Source of the DNA: Leptospira tipperaryensis
GTDB lineage: Bacteria; Spirochaetota; Leptospiria; Leptospirales; Leptospiraceae
Reading direction: 5' to 3'
Length of the DNA stretch: 64,000 nt
NCBI RefSeq assembly: GCF_001729245.1
Contig: NZ_CP015217.1
Location: 2,768,001-2,832,000 of the forward strand
In this document: positions 23,163 to 48,569 of the stretch, piece by piece
How positions within the stretch are numbered: position 1 is the stretch's first letter
Layout: every line of letters begins with the position of its first letter
Translations under genes and position numbers: made by a program
The notes under the pieces: model-generated
The model's database searches: none
What the model saw: the letters and a program-made list of their open reading frames with translations, nothing else
Told to the model about the DNA's origin: nothing

Positions 23163-24197
23163 TTAGACGAACTGGACTTCTTCTTTATTACCGGAGATGA
23201 TTTCTCCGATCCAGTGAACGGATTCTCCGGAGGATTCTAAGAATTGTTTTGTTGAATTTACGTTTTCTTCGGAAACGACCAACATATAACCGATTCCCAT
23301 ATTGAAGGTGGCAAAGAGCTCCAACTCGTCGAGCTTCTTATCTTTTTTGATCTTTTCGAAAAAGTATCCGGAAGGAATTTTCTCTTTATAAAACTTTGCC
23401 TTCGATCCTTGCGGAAGGACTCTCGGAACATTCTCCTGATATCCTCCTCCCGTGATGTGAACCATTCCTTTTACGGGAACCTTTTGCAGAAGTTTTAATA
23501 TACTTTCCACGTAGATCCGAGTCGGTTTGAGAGCGTAGTCTTTTAAGAACTTTACTTGTTCTGGATCGGACGGGAGATGTTTTCCGTCCGTTAAGAGCAA
23601 CTTACGAATCAAGGAAAAGCCGTTGCTATGGGGCCCGCTCGATTCTAATCCGAGAATCTGATCTCCCGGTTGGATGGAGCTTCCGTCGATCATCAGATCT
23701 TTTTCCACCGCACCGACCACAAAACCCGCGAGATCGAATTCGTCTTCTTTCATCGTTCCGGGATGTTCCGCGGTTTCACCGCCGAGAAGCGCTGCGTTAG
23801 ACAGCTTGCAACCTTGTACGATCCCGGAAACGATCTGATCCATTTTTTCAGGATCCAATTTTCCACAGGCAATATAATCTAAAAAGAATAAAGGTTCTCC
23901 GCCGCAGACGAGGATATCATTCACACACATCGCGACGAGATCGATCCCGACCGTGTTGAACGTATTGAGAAGTCTCGCGAGTTCTATCTTCGTTCCGACT
24001 CCGTCTGTTCCCGAAAGTAGAACGGGTTGATTGTATTTTTTAAGAAAGCTTACGTCGTAGGCGCCCGCAAAACCGCCGAGTCCTCCGAGAACTCTCGGTC
24101 CGTGAGTGGATTCCACGTTGCGTTTGATCTTCTGAACAAACTCTCTGCCTTTTTCCGTGTCCACACCGGCGCTTTTGTATGTAATCTTTTCTTCCAT
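23163..24197 (-). CDS. purM: Phosphoribosylformylglycinamidine cyclo-ligase (AIR synthetase)
   Basis: 344 residues from ATG 24197, which has GGGAT about 7 bases upstream; an in-frame extension to 24272 runs back through the upstream terminator T-run and is unlikely to be translated. It catalyses ATP-dependent closure of FGAM to AIR in purine synthesis. Motifs include S-G-T-D-G-V-G-T-K, C-V-N-D-I-L-V-C-G-G-E-P-L-F-F-L-D-Y, G-G-E-T-A-E, the Gly-rich H-I-T-G-G-G and the C-terminal F-N-M-G-I-G-Y. It lies directly upstream of the ClC gene. Confidence 0.96.
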   Translation of the reverse strand: MEEKITYKSAGVDTEKGREFVQKIKRNVESTHGPRVLGGLGGFAGAYDVSFLKKYNQPVLLSGTDGVGTKIELARLLNTFNTVGIDLVAMCVNDILVCGGEPLFFLDYIACGKLDPEKMDQIVSGIVQGCKLSNAALLGGETAEHPGTMKEDEFDLAGFVVGAVEKDLMIDGSSIQPGDQILGLESSGPHSNGFSLIRKLLLTDGKHLPSDPEQVKFLKDYALKPTRIYVESILKLLQKVPVKGMVHITGGGYQENVPRVLPQGSKAKFYKEKIPSGYFFEKIKKDKKLDELELFATFNMGIGYMLVVSEENVNSTKQFLESSGESVHWIGEIISGNKEEVQFV

Positions 24198-24253
24198 TCT
24201 TAAGATCCCGACTCTTTTTAGAATAGCTTGGAAAAGATAAAATCCCTGCACAC

Positions 24254-24915
<662 letters not shown>

Positions 24916-25070
24916 AAACACTCCGATTGAATCCTCTAAAGAGGAGTTTTCGTATTATACACTAATTCGAAAAAATCGGATCGAAATTTTAGTTTTAATT
25001 TAGGAAATTTATTTCAAAATTTTTCAGAGGGACACAGGAAATTTATTTCCAGAGAAAGGGGTTTCGAAAT

Positions 25071-25622
25071 TTAGGAAAAATATTTCTCGGATTCTGCAAA
25101 GTCGGATTCTCCCGAAACGATCAGAAACTCGGCCCCGGAGGAAGTGGAGAATTTTTTGTGAACGGAGCCCGGGTTTGCACGATGAAAATCACCCGCTTTC
25201 AGAACCGTTCCTGCGATATTTAGATCTCCCTCGATCAATAAACAATCTTCCGCGGTTTCGTGAGCATGCCCCGGAAAAACGGCCCCGGCTTCCATACGAA
25301 TCATAAGCGTGACCGTGTTGCGGCTTTGATCTCTGTTAAGAATTTTATATTCCACACCGGAAAACGCGGACTTCCTCCAGCGAGAATCTGATTTTCGAAT
25401 AAAGAGAAAATCTTCTCCTTCGTTTTGTTGATTCAAAATGGAGGAAATAATTTTTTTCTTTAAGGAAGAATCCGGTTTCACTTCCGGGAGCGAAGATATC
25501 GCGAACCGATGAAAGATTTCTTCGAGTTCCGTTTTCCCAAGCGAGAATTCAAAAACGTCTCGAGGAAAGACAAAATTTTCCCAGTCTGAATTGGATGGAT
25601 TAGGATCGTTGTCCGGATTCAT
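25071..25622 (-). CDS. ChrR-like cupin protein, putative anti-sigma factor
   Basis: 183 residues. The C-terminal half is a cupin with G-H-A-H-E (about residues 117-121), a later Glu, and H-R-A-N-P-G-S-V-H, enough for a metal site. Cupins of this ChrR type control ECF sigma factors that respond to oxidative stress. The N-terminal 70 residues are helical and lack the His/Cys zinc motif of the classic anti-sigma domain, so binding to the sigma factor is uncertain. ATG 25622 follows GGAAGAG. The ECF sigma gene lies upstream on the same strand, but separated by 332 bases. Confidence 0.75.
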   Translation of the reverse strand: MNPDNDPNPSNSDWENFVFPRDVFEFSLGKTELEEIFHRFAISSLPEVKPDSSLKKKIISSILNQQNEGEDFLFIRKSDSRWRKSAFSGVEYKILNRDQSRNTVTLMIRMEAGAVFPGHAHETAEDCLLIEGDLNIAGTVLKAGDFHRANPGSVHKKFSTSSGAEFLIVSGESDFAESEKYFS

Positions 25623-25954
25623 AGTTCTCTTCCGCTCTGAAGAATGATTTCTTCTCGGATCTTAAAATTCTTACGTATAAACTTACAAATCGGATCTTTT
25701 TTTTCGTTTTGTTTTTCTCTTTTGTTTCGATTTGCAATCCGTTCAAAAACAATATTCGTGAAATAAGAATTATGGAAAGAAACGATTTTTGTAGGAGTTC
25801 CGACGGATTGAAAGTCGTTCTCAAAAGATGACTTCTTTTCAAAAGAAAATCCTCCCCTCTTTTAAGAACGACCTTTTATTAAGAAATAGCTCGCGGTCAA
25901 AATTACTGTCTTTTCGAGTTATAATCATCGATGTTTTTATTTCAACCAACGTTT
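25623..25954. other. Intergenic region between sigma and cupin genes
   Basis: 332 bases between the ECF sigma stop and the cupin start. It holds an 18-base repeat unit (25787-25804, listed separately). A minus-strand ORF at 25600-25842 is Lys- and Phe-rich, overlaps the cupin start and is rejected. The gap should contain a promoter for the cupin gene. Confidence 0.55.
25787..25804 (-). repeat. Third copy of the GTCGGAACTCC-N-ACAAAA unit
   Basis: The minus strand reads GTCGGAACTCCTACAAAA, differing by one base from 13675-13692 and by few from 31249-31266. Here the unit occurs alone, without the GC-rich block of the two longer copies. It is a near-palindrome and can form a short hairpin. Confidence 0.75.
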
Positions 25955-26560
25955 CTAAAGATTCCATTCTTTGAGTTGATCCCTGAGTTGAGCAAGTCCG
26001 GTCCGAATCCGCGACTTCACAGTTCCCAGAGGAAGCTGAAATTTTTCAGCAATCTCACTCTGGCTGAGTCCACTCCAATACGCCTCTTGCAAAAGAATCG
26101 CGATCTCAGGGGAAAGAGTTGCAATCGCTTTCTGAACACGGCTTCTCAAGGAAGAATCGAAAACTTCCTCGAAGGCCGGGTCTTTCGGTAAAGAACTCGA
26201 AAGTTGAGTCTCTTGAAATTCTCCAGTTTGTTTTCGATTTTTAAAATCGGTGGATCTGAGTTTTGTAATTGCCGCGTTACGCGCAATCGTAGTCATCCAA
26301 GTCAAAGGAGAGGAACGTTCCGGTTTAAACTGCTCAGCTTTATTCCATAGAATCGTGAACACTTCTTGGAGAATTTCCTCGGCTTCCTCTTTTTGCATTA
26401 GAATTTTATAAATTACTGAATAAATAAGATTCCCATAGAGATCGTAGAATTTTTCGAGACAACGAGGATCCTTTCGAACGATCCCGGAAATCAGGCGCAA
26501 GGTTTCTGAAGTTTTGTTTCCCGAAGACGAAGATTCCGAATCGAGATCCGACAAAATCAA
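25955..26560 (-). CDS. ECF-type RNA polymerase sigma factor
   Basis: 201 residues with two helical sigma domains. Region 2 spans about residues 35-105 (F-Y-D-L-Y-G-N-L-I-Y and the E-E-I-L-Q-E-V-F-T-I-L-W core, then T-W-M-T-T-I-A-R-N). Region 4 spans about 145-195 (L-S-Q-S-E-I-A-E-K-F and G-T-V-K-S-R-I-R-T-G helix-turn-helix). Regions 1.2, 3 and a long N-terminus are absent. The start is TTG 26558-26560, overlapping the murI stop by 4 bases (TTGA), so it is coupled to murI. A cupin anti-sigma candidate follows. Its inducing signal cannot be read from sequence. Confidence 0.93.
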   Translation of the reverse strand: MILSDLDSESSSSGNKTSETLRLISGIVRKDPRCLEKFYDLYGNLIYSVIYKILMQKEEAEEILQEVFTILWNKAEQFKPERSSPLTWMTTIARNAAITKLRSTDFKNRKQTGEFQETQLSSSLPKDPAFEEVFDSSLRSRVQKAIATLSPEIAILLQEAYWSGLSQSEIAEKFQLPLGTVKSRIRTGLAQLRDQLKEWNL

Positions 26561-27333
26561 ACCCCGCTCTTGGAGTTCAAAAGGTGGTCCGCCAACCGAA
26601 AATGAAACTCATCTTCGCTGTTCAAAATCAGTTTGTATTTTGTTTCTCCCCCTTGCTCTAAATCGGAATCGGAGATCGATTCTCCCAAAGAATTGAGAAG
26701 GTGTTTGATCGTTCCGGAGTTTCCGTCATACAACTTTAAACTCGGAAAATTCTTTAGAAGAATCTCTTTTAGAAAAACGTAATGTGTGCATCCAAGAACT
26801 ACGATCCCGACATCCTGTTCTTTCAGACTTTTTAGAATCGGTTGCAGATATTCTTCCGCGCCGTTAAAATCGCCTCGGTCCACCAGACCTGCAAGCCCGG
26901 GACATGAAATCGGAAGAAGTAAATCGTCCGCGTTCAATTCTTTTTTGAGCTTTTGAAGTTTCTCTTCTTTTTGAGTGACGGGTGTCGCCAAAAGCGCGAC
27001 TCTTTTTCCGGGGTTTTGTAAAATCGCGGGTTTGATCGCGGGTTCCATTCCAAAAATAGGAATATCAAATTCTTTTCTCAGAGTTTCGGCCGCGGCCGAA
27101 GTCGCCGTATTACAAGCGAGTAAAATGGTTTTTACGTCTTCTTCGAGAAGTCGATTGCATACGTTCCGGGTCAATTCCAAAACCTTCGATACGTTCTTTT
27201 CTCCGTAAGGACTGTTTTTGAGATCCCCGAAATAGACAACTTCGAGATCCTTCCGATACTTTAGAATTTCCTTAAGTACGGAAAGCCCGCCCATTCCGGA
27301 ATCCATCAGCCCGATCTTGAGCGGCTCTTTCAA
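26557..27333 (-). CDS. murI: Glutamate racemase
   Basis: A 258-residue cofactor-independent racemase supplying D-glutamate for peptidoglycan. The active-site acids and thiols are visible: Asp11-Ser12 (L-M-D-S-G-M-G-G-L), Cys74 (L-L-A-C-N-T-A), Cys182 and His184 (L-G-C-T-H-Y). The start codon appears to be TTG 27331-27333; no in-frame ATG precedes the conserved D-S-G. The stop overlaps the ECF sigma factor start, and the aminotransferase gene ends 33 bases upstream, suggesting one transcript. Confidence 0.95.
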   Translation of the reverse strand: MKEPLKIGLMDSGMGGLSVLKEILKYRKDLEVVYFGDLKNSPYGEKNVSKVLELTRNVCNRLLEEDVKTILLACNTATSAAAETLRKEFDIPIFGMEPAIKPAILQNPGKRVALLATPVTQKEEKLQKLKKELNADDLLLPISCPGLAGLVDRGDFNGAEEYLQPILKSLKEQDVGIVVLGCTHYVFLKEILLKNFPSLKLYDGNSGTIKHLLNSLGESISDSDLEQGGETKYKLILNSEDEFHFRLADHLLNSKSGV

Positions 27334-27366
27334 ATTGGAGACCCCATTCTCAATCGATCTTTTGCG

Positions 27367-28671
<1,305 letters not shown>

Positions 28672-28727
28672 CCCGTCCTGTCCTATCCTCTTTTCTATAT
28701 TATCGATTTAGCATGGGTCTTTAGAAA

Positions 28728-28790
28728 CTGCGATAGCGATTGTAGCGGAAATTCCGTAAGGAATTGCAGCGTAAAGCGCGGTCGCGAGCC
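28728..28790 (+). repeat. Repeat-like intergenic hairpin element
   Basis: The segment holds AATTCC-GTAA-GGAATT (28750-28765), a six-base-pair stem closed by a GNRA-type tetraloop. It is flanked by G-C-G-A-T-T-G-T-A-G-C-G-G and G-C-A-G-C-G-T-A-A-A-G-C-G-C. From memory, very similar sequences recur between genes in Leptospira, and related ones in Bacteroidetes. It sits between the HtrA-like gene and the aminotransferase gene. Confidence 0.55.
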
Positions 28791-28851
28791 TTCTTTTGAA
28801 AAATTTTTGCGAGCGAATCGCCCGAATGTTCTTTCATCAGACTCACGTTTT

Positions 28852-29958
<1,107 letters not shown>

Positions 29959-30016
29959 GTTAGAACCTAAATTCTATTCTCTTGATTTGCGGAACATCTG
30001 TAAATCTAAAACTGTA

Positions 30017-31048
<1,032 letters not shown>

Positions 31049-31360
31049 ATCGATCGATTCCATAAGAAGGAATCACCTTGCCCAGAAAGGAATTGAATCT
31101 TTAAAAATAAATGTCGTAACTACGACAGCACTACCGTAAAAGTTCGCGCGCCCCGCCCTGATTTTGGGTGGAGGGGTGAGGTGGCGGGAAAAATTTCGGA
31201 AACTTTCCTATATCACAAAATTCTAATTTTGCAAGAAAAAAGTCCCGTGTAGGAACTCCCACAAAATTTTCTATTGAAATCATGTTACTTTCCAACTTGC
31301 GCGTAAGATTACAGGACCGCGCCCCGACCTCGAGTCGCTTTGAAGAATTGTATCGAATAG
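31049..31360. other. Intergenic region with dispersed repeat copy 2
   Basis: 312 bases between convergent genes (peptidase-like lipoprotein and giant lipoprotein). It is largely taken up by the repeat at 31113-31270. GAAGAAT and ATTCTTC (31342-31348 and 31363-31369) form an inverted repeat overlapping the giant gene's stop, possibly a terminator. Confidence 0.6.
31113..31270 (+). repeat. Dispersed intergenic repeat, copy 2
   Basis: Second copy of the element at 13527-13698, in the same orientation and same block order: GTCGTAACTACGAC, the GC-rich block (31144-31192), the CTTTCCTATATCA block, TTGCAAG plus A-run, and GTAGGAACTCCCACAAAA (31249-31266). CCCGCC (31152-31157) can pair with GGCGGG (31183-31188), followed by AAAAATTT. 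The GC-rich core is nearly identical between copies, while the flanks vary. Confidence 0.85.
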
Positions 31361-39742
<8,382 letters not shown>

Positions 39743-39756
39743 TCCGGGACTCTCCT

Positions 39757-42700
39757 TCACTGATACGTGTCGATTTCGGATCTGGCTCTTTTTAAGAAAT
39801 TTGCGAGTGGCATTCTCTGCTGCGAAATCTGACTGTTTTCCAAATTGATGATCGTATTTAAAATAGAACGTTTGAATTGAATGACCGCGTAGACAAGCCC
39901 CTTGGAGAGTTCCACTTCGATCTTATCCACGGCATAACTGTTGTAGATAAAATCCGTAAAAACATTAGAAGGAGTGAATATGTTTACGGCGCTTTTTGCA
40001 AAATCCTGACCGATCTGAAAGACGCTAAAGAAAAGATTGATATTCGGAATCGGATCCGCGAGGTTTCTTCCGGAAACGTTTAGATCCGCTTTGATCTTTC
40101 CGTCGTCGATCTTCGATCTGCTTTTAGGAGGAAGGAGTTGTTTTAGATCGATATCCTTGATCTGAACTACCGCGCTAAACTCCATCGTTTCAGGCTTTCC
40201 CTCTCCCACGTTCACGAGAATGTCCTTTCCGGTAACAAGCCCGTCTAACGTTAGAATTTTCAAATATTCTAATTTAAGAAAGTTTTCGGAATAGTCGATC
40301 CTCGCCGATAAACCGGGCTGACCGGCTTTCGGTTTGACATAGTCGAAAGGAAGACCGCTGATGGAAGGATGAGTTCCTACGATCTGTTTGATCGTAAAGT
40401 TCGGGACGGGAACCCTTCCGTAAGTTTTGATAAACTTCTCCTTGTTTCCGTCGATGAGATTGGGCGTTGTTTTGACAGCGAGGTCGTGGACAAACGGAAA
40501 TTCCGCGTTCATTCCTTCGATCTGATAGAGTTTACAATCTTCACCGGGACAAAAAGCGTTCGCATAACCGACGTTTGTATTTTTTGAAAGAAGACTTCCG
40601 CTCGCAATCGAGTTCTTCAGACGAAAGCCGATCGAAAAAAGCCCTTCGAATGTAATCCCTTTGAAAAGATAAGCTGGTTTTTCCGATTTCAAAACGATAC
40701 TTCCTTTGAGATCGGGAACGAGATCGCCGAATACGCCTTCCGTTGTCTTTGTCGCCTTGCTCAGATTTCCGCTAACTTCCATCTTAAATCTGGATTCAAA
40801 CGCCGTGAGAGTAAACTTAGGAAGTGTAATGGAAGAATCCTTTGCGATCTTTACGTCCAAATCCAATTTCAAATCCGGAACTTGAATGCCGGGAAGATTA
40901 AAAAGAAGTTTTCCGGAAATCGCCTGCGCCCCGTCCGCAAGTGCATAGTCCACGTTTCCATTCAGGTTGATCTGATTTCCTAAATTACTTCGCACCGGAA
41001 TCAGACTTTCTCTAAGGGAAAGAGGAAGTGTAGGCGTTAGGCGATCGAGCATCGTTTTCAACTGCAAGGAAGAAAGGACCATTCGAAATCCTTTATCCAG
41101 GTAAAGAATTCCTTTTGAAAAAATCGCGAGGGATTCTTTTCCATCCGCTCCCTTTGTGAGAAGAGAAAGAGAATCGAGTTTTACGACGCTCGGCACAAAG
41201 GGCTTCTCGAATTGAATCTGGGACTTGAGATCGAGGCCGACCGGAATCGGAGAGGATTTTCCCCTTCCCATCGGAAAACGAAAACCTCCGATCTGAACTC
41301 CTCCAAGTATATTCAAAGAATGGAATGAACCACCGACCTTCAATTGTAACCCGAGAATCCCGTTGAGAGTTTTTACGTAATCGGTAAGATTTAGATTTTG
41401 AACCGCGAGATCCAAGTCAAGCTCCGATCCTCGAAGAATGCTTCCAGTCGCCGCGAGTCCGATCCCGTTGTAAGTGAGGGTCAATTCTTTCAATTCCAGA
41501 TTTTCAAGAATCGGAAGCGGCTTGGATGCGCTCGGAGATTCTTGTGTGAGAGGATGTAAGATAGAATCCGCAACCAAACGTAACGTCGGAATCTTATGAT
41601 TTTTTCCGGCGATGGAAATTAGAAGATCTTTTGCAGAAATATCCGCTGACAGTTTCAAACGGGTGTCTTTCCCGGAGATCGTGATCGGAGCCAGACGCAA
41701 TTCTCCATCCAACTGCATCTTTGGAATTCCGGGAATCGTGGATAAAAAATCAGAAAGCGGTTTCAGACGAATCGAAGACTTTTGAATTGAAAATTGAACG
41801 TTTCTTTCTTTGGAAGAAACTCCGGTGATCTCGCCCGCGCCTTGCAGCCAGACGTCTTGGTTGACCTTCCATTCTAAACTTTCGAGTTTGAGTTTGTCTT
41901 CTTTTTCAAGATAACCGAGTTGATAACGTAATGCGAAACCGAAAGGAGCCAAGAGTTGATTGCGAACTCGTATCGGAATCGAATCGGAGCCGATATCGGC
42001 TTTCGAAACAAGAAGACCTCCTGCAACGGAATCGTCTCTTGTCAGTTCGAGGTTCATCCGGAAAGGTTGGTTGAGAGATTTAGAATTGTCTTCAAAATAG
42101 ATCTGAACCGTCTTTTCCGGATTCAACTGAAAACGAAGCGTATCGATCAGCTGAAGGATTCTTAGATTGATCGGAATCTTTCGAAAACGAACCGTATCCA
42201 ATTCCAACGCAAGATTGAATCCTTCCAAACCAGCTTTGTAAGAAGAAAGACCCGACTCCGAAGTAACGTGAACAAAAAGATCTTTGAGTTCGAACTTGAG
42301 ATAAGCGCTCAAGGGAAGATAGGTTGCGATCTCTTCGAGAGGAGTGGAAGCTTCTTCCTTTTCAGGAGTCTTGTCGGAAGGAGGAAAAAGTTTGGAAAGA
42401 TTCCATTCTCCTTTTTTTTGTCTGAGATCGAGATTGAGTCCGATGAGAGCGATCCTCGAAAGTTTGACCCTTCCGAAAACGATCAACGGAAGATTGTAAG
42501 AAAGATCCAATTCCTTTACGGAAAGTACAGGTTTATTTTCAAAAGACGCATCCGATCGTAAGATCAGATCTTCGAGAGTGATTCCGTAAAAAAGGGAGAA
42601 CTTCGTTACCGTAAAACTCGCGGTCCCCTGAATGGAACCGGAGAGAGCTTTGGCCAAAATCGCCTGCCCCGTAAATCGGTTGAAGACAAGTTTGTAAATA

Positions 42701-42768
42701 AATAATAGACTAAAGAGAAAGTAATAGAGTCGTTTATGGCGTTGGAAATGACGTTTGAAAGTTTCCAC
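39757..42768 (-). CDS. AsmA/YdbH-like inter-membrane protein
   Basis: 1003 residues. A positively charged N-terminus and one hydrophobic segment (about 13-28) anchor the protein in the inner membrane; the rest is a long series of beta strands with few cysteines, as in AsmA, TamB and YdbH proteins, which form lipid-carrying grooves across the periplasm. The C-terminal region has a YdbH-like pattern (I-D-D-G-K-I-K-A-D-L-N-V-S-G). The apparent start is GTG 42766-42768, 14 bases after the STAS gene stop. The next gene encodes a YdbL-like lipoprotein, supporting the YdbH reading. Phospholipid transport to the outer membrane is inferred by analogy. Confidence 0.82.
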   Translation of the reverse strand: METFKRHFQRHKRLYYFLFSLLFIYKLVFNRFTGQAILAKALSGSIQGTASFTVTKFSLFYGITLEDLILRSDASFENKPVLSVKELDLSYNLPLIVFGRVKLSRIALIGLNLDLRQKKGEWNLSKLFPPSDKTPEKEEASTPLEEIATYLPLSAYLKFELKDLFVHVTSESGLSSYKAGLEGFNLALELDTVRFRKIPINLRILQLIDTLRFQLNPEKTVQIYFEDNSKSLNQPFRMNLELTRDDSVAGGLLVSKADIGSDSIPIRVRNQLLAPFGFALRYQLGYLEKEDKLKLESLEWKVNQDVWLQGAGEITGVSSKERNVQFSIQKSSIRLKPLSDFLSTIPGIPKMQLDGELRLAPITISGKDTRLKLSADISAKDLLISIAGKNHKIPTLRLVADSILHPLTQESPSASKPLPILENLELKELTLTYNGIGLAATGSILRGSELDLDLAVQNLNLTDYVKTLNGILGLQLKVGGSFHSLNILGGVQIGGFRFPMGRGKSSPIPVGLDLKSQIQFEKPFVPSVVKLDSLSLLTKGADGKESLAIFSKGILYLDKGFRMVLSSLQLKTMLDRLTPTLPLSLRESLIPVRSNLGNQINLNGNVDYALADGAQAISGKLLFNLPGIQVPDLKLDLDVKIAKDSSITLPKFTLTAFESRFKMEVSGNLSKATKTTEGVFGDLVPDLKGSIVLKSEKPAYLFKGITFEGLFSIGFRLKNSIASGSLLSKNTNVGYANAFCPGEDCKLYQIEGMNAEFPFVHDLAVKTTPNLIDGNKEKFIKTYGRVPVPNFTIKQIVGTHPSISGLPFDYVKPKAGQPGLSARIDYSENFLKLEYLKILTLDGLVTGKDILVNVGEGKPETMEFSAVVQIKDIDLKQLLPPKSRSKIDDGKIKADLNVSGRNLADPIPNINLFFSVFQIGQDFAKSAVNIFTPSNVFTDFIYNSYAVDKIEVELSKGLVYAVIQFKRSILNTIINLENSQISQQRMPLANFLKRARSEIDTYQ

Positions 42769-42782
42769 GACTTCTGATTGGA

Positions 42783-43150
<368 letters not shown>

Positions 43151-43339
43151 GTATAATTTAATTTCCTGGCAATTTGTAAAGAGAATTTTTAAGCATAGCA
43201 CTAAAAATCAGGGCAAAAACCCGATTTCACAGACTAGTCAATCCAAGATGACGAAGAATGGAGGAAGAAGCCTCTTCGTCAAAAGCCAGGGAATAATTCT
43301 GGACAAAAAGCCGACTCCTGCAATGCTAACGGGTACATC

Positions 43340-44328
<989 letters not shown>

Positions 44329-44366
44329 AAAGTGGAACCAAATAAGTCCCTTTCACGGAGACGAAG

Positions 44367-46256
<1,890 letters not shown>

Positions 46257-46263
46257 GAAGAAA

Positions 46264-46290
46264 GAATACTTTGTATTCGGGAAAGTATTC
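46264..46290 (+). terminator. Stem-loop after the GT-C-like gene
   Basis: GAATACTTT (46264-46272) and AAAGTATTC (46282-46290) pair perfectly around a nine-base loop, 7 bases after the stop. There is no T-run directly after it, so it may be a weak or Rho-assisted terminator, or an mRNA end-stabilising hairpin. Confidence 0.45.
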
Positions 46291-46534
46291 CACGTTAAAA
46301 TGAATTTGTCTTCTTCCCATGGTCCACTTTCAAAGCGCTTCTGATCAAGAAGGCTTAGGAAGCTCCTATCTGCAAAAATCAGAAATTGCCTATTTCTCTG
46401 TCATTGATATCGAGCCATAACTTGGTGTTAGAATTATAAAAACGAAAGCGTAAGTCTGAAATTTAGATTCTTGAGAAAATGAATTGCAGGAATGAGAAAG
46501 ATCAATTTACTCTGGCATTGATTTCAAATTTTCT

Positions 46535-48550
46535 ATGCAGCCTTCCTGGATCATTCCTTCCATCTTCTTTGCACTGACGGCAGTCATCATTCTCAATCTT
46601 GTTTATTTATTCTTATTTTTGACGGAGAAACATAAATTTCTCCTCTTTTGGTTGCTTTCATGGTTTTTCCAATTGATTTTCCTTCTTGGAAATCTTTACC
46701 GAGCCGCGCTCGGACAAACGGAATGGATTTTGATTGCTACACATTTTGCAGACGTTACGAGAGCGTTCTTTTTACTCGCGGGTTGTTTTTTATTTTCAAA
46801 AAAAGAAATTCCCAAAACGATCTATTGGGTGTTTCCATTCGGGTTTGCCTGGGCGATCCTCGAAGAAATTTATTTTCCCGGTTCCGATCTCGCTTCGGCC
46901 CCGATCTATATGATCGTCGGCGGGGCTCATATCTATTCGGGGATTTTATTATTGCGACTTCCTTCTACCTATTATCGTGGAAATCACATAGCGGGATGGA
47001 ATTTTATACTCTGGGGAATCCACACATTGGACTATCCTATTCTGCGACCCATCCCCGAATTCGCGGTCGTAGGATTTATGTTAGGCGGTTTTTTTCGTAT
47101 GAGTGCCGCCATTTCAATTATACTCATCTACTTCGAATGGTCGAGGGAATCGGAAATTCGACTCGATTCACTTTACAAAAAGATCATAGACACTTCTCAG
47201 GAAGGAATTTGGATCTTAGACAAAACGGGAAAAACTACGTTTGCAAATCCTAAAATCGGAGAACTCTACGGAATCAAACCGGAAGATATGATAGGACTGA
47301 ATATCTTAGAAATCGTAGAACCCGATCGGAGAAGTTCGGTCGCCTATCGTTTAGAAGAACGTAAAAAAGGGAAAACCGAAATATCGGAGTACAATTTTGT
47401 AAATCAAAAAGGAGAAAAGAAGTTCGCGATCGCTTCCGCCAATCCTCTCTACGACGACTCAGGCAATTACGATGGCGCGCTCGCGATGATCGTAGATATC
47501 ACTTCCTTAAAAATGGTCGAAGAAAGACTGAGGGAAAGCGAAAGACAGATCTCGACGATCATCAGCAACATTTCGGGTATCGTATATCGATGTAAGAACG
47601 ACCCTCCTCATTGGACCATGGAGTATATCAGCGAAGGATGCCAACAACTCACCGGCTTTGCTACGAGTGATTTTTTGGAAGACAACGTCGTAAACTTTGG
47701 GGATCTCATCCTGGAAGAGGATAGAAGTATCGTTGAGTCCGGAGTTTTAGAATCCGTAGACGCCGGAGTCCCGTATCAACTGACTTATAGAATCCGCAAA
47801 AAGGACGGAAAGATCCAGTGGTGTTTCGAACAAGGAATGGGGGTTTTTGACTCAAAGGGAGTATTACAGGCGTTAGAAGGAGTGATCATCGACTACGCTC
47901 TACCGAAACAAGCCGAGGAAATGATTAGCAACTCTTTGAAGGAGAAAGAGTTACTTTTAAGAGAGATTCATCATCGGGTCAAAAACTATATGCAGGTTTT
48001 ATCAAGTTTGATCGGCCTTCAATCGGAATATTCGACCGAACCCGGCGCCAAAAAGGTTTTGGAAGACAGCCAAAACAGAATCGCTTCTATGGCGATGATT
48101 CACGAAACGTTATATTCTAAAAGTGTGGAAAGCCAGATCTTTCTTCCGGATTATATCCGAAAGCTGATCTCCAATCTGATGCATTTTTTCGGATACGACG
48201 AAAAAGAACTCCAGACTACCGTTCACTGCGACTCTCTTGTTCTCAATCAAGGGATCCTGATTCCTATAGGTTTGATTCTTAACGAACTCATCACAAATTC
48301 TATGAAACACGCTTTCCCAAAAGTAAAAGGAATCAAAAAACTTTCGGTAAGTTTTACGATGGGCGAGCAGAACATTTCCTGTCTTGAAGTGATCGACAAT
48401 GGACCCGGCAAGGATCCGAATTCTCCACCTAAAAAGGATTCCCTCGGGATGGAACTGATTTCGCTTTTGACTCATCAACTCAAAGGTCGCCTGGAAGAAT
48501 TAACGTCTAACGAGCAGCATACGACTCGTATCTTCTTTCCCCTCAAATAA
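46535..48550 (+). CDS. Membrane sensor histidine kinase (HisKA_2 type) with two PAS domains
   Basis: 671 residues. Residues of about 1-205 contain seven hydrophobic segments, a membrane sensor. PAS domains follow near 215-330 and 340-465. The kinase core is of the HisKA_2/HWE-like type: [13 protein letters not shown] with phospho-acceptor His479/His480, then the N-box ([11 protein letters not shown]) and D-N-G-P-G. A typical F-box is missing, as in this family. No response regulator is adjacent, so the kinase is orphan within the window. The upstream region (46291-46534) shows no clear promoter. Confidence 0.92.
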   Translation: MQPSWIIPSIFFALTAVIILNLVYLFLFLTEKHKFLLFWLLSWFFQLIFLLGNLYRAALGQTEWILIATHFADVTRAFFLLAGCFLFSKKEIPKTIYWVFPFGFAWAILEEIYFPGSDLASAPIYMIVGGAHIYSGILLLRLPSTYYRGNHIAGWNFILWGIHTLDYPILRPIPEFAVVGFMLGGFFRMSAAISIILIYFEWSRESEIRLDSLYKKIIDTSQEGIWILDKTGKTTFANPKIGELYGIKPEDMIGLNILEIVEPDRRSSVAYRLEERKKGKTEISEYNFVNQKGEKKFAIASANPLYDDSGNYDGALAMIVDITSLKMVEERLRESERQISTIISNISGIVYRCKNDPPHWTMEYISEGCQQLTGFATSDFLEDNVVNFGDLILEEDRSIVESGVLESVDAGVPYQLTYRIRKKDGKIQWCFEQGMGVFDSKGVLQALEGVIIDYALPKQAEEMISNSLKEKELLLREIHHRVKNYMQVLSSLIGLQSEYSTEPGAKKVLEDSQNRIASMAMIHETLYSKSVESQIFLPDYIRKLISNLMHFFGYDEKELQTTVHCDSLVLNQGILIPIGLILNELITNSMKHAFPKVKGIKKLSVSFTMGEQNISCLEVIDNGPGKDPNSPPKKDSLGMELISLLTHQLKGRLEELTSNEQHTTRIFFPLK

Positions 48551-48569
48551 ATTCGTCTATTCCGGTTTT

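Noticed and set aside
25600..25842. 80-residue minus-strand ORF between sigma and cupin genes
   Set aside because: It overlaps the cupin start, is Lys/Phe/Ser-rich and spans the 18-base repeat unit.
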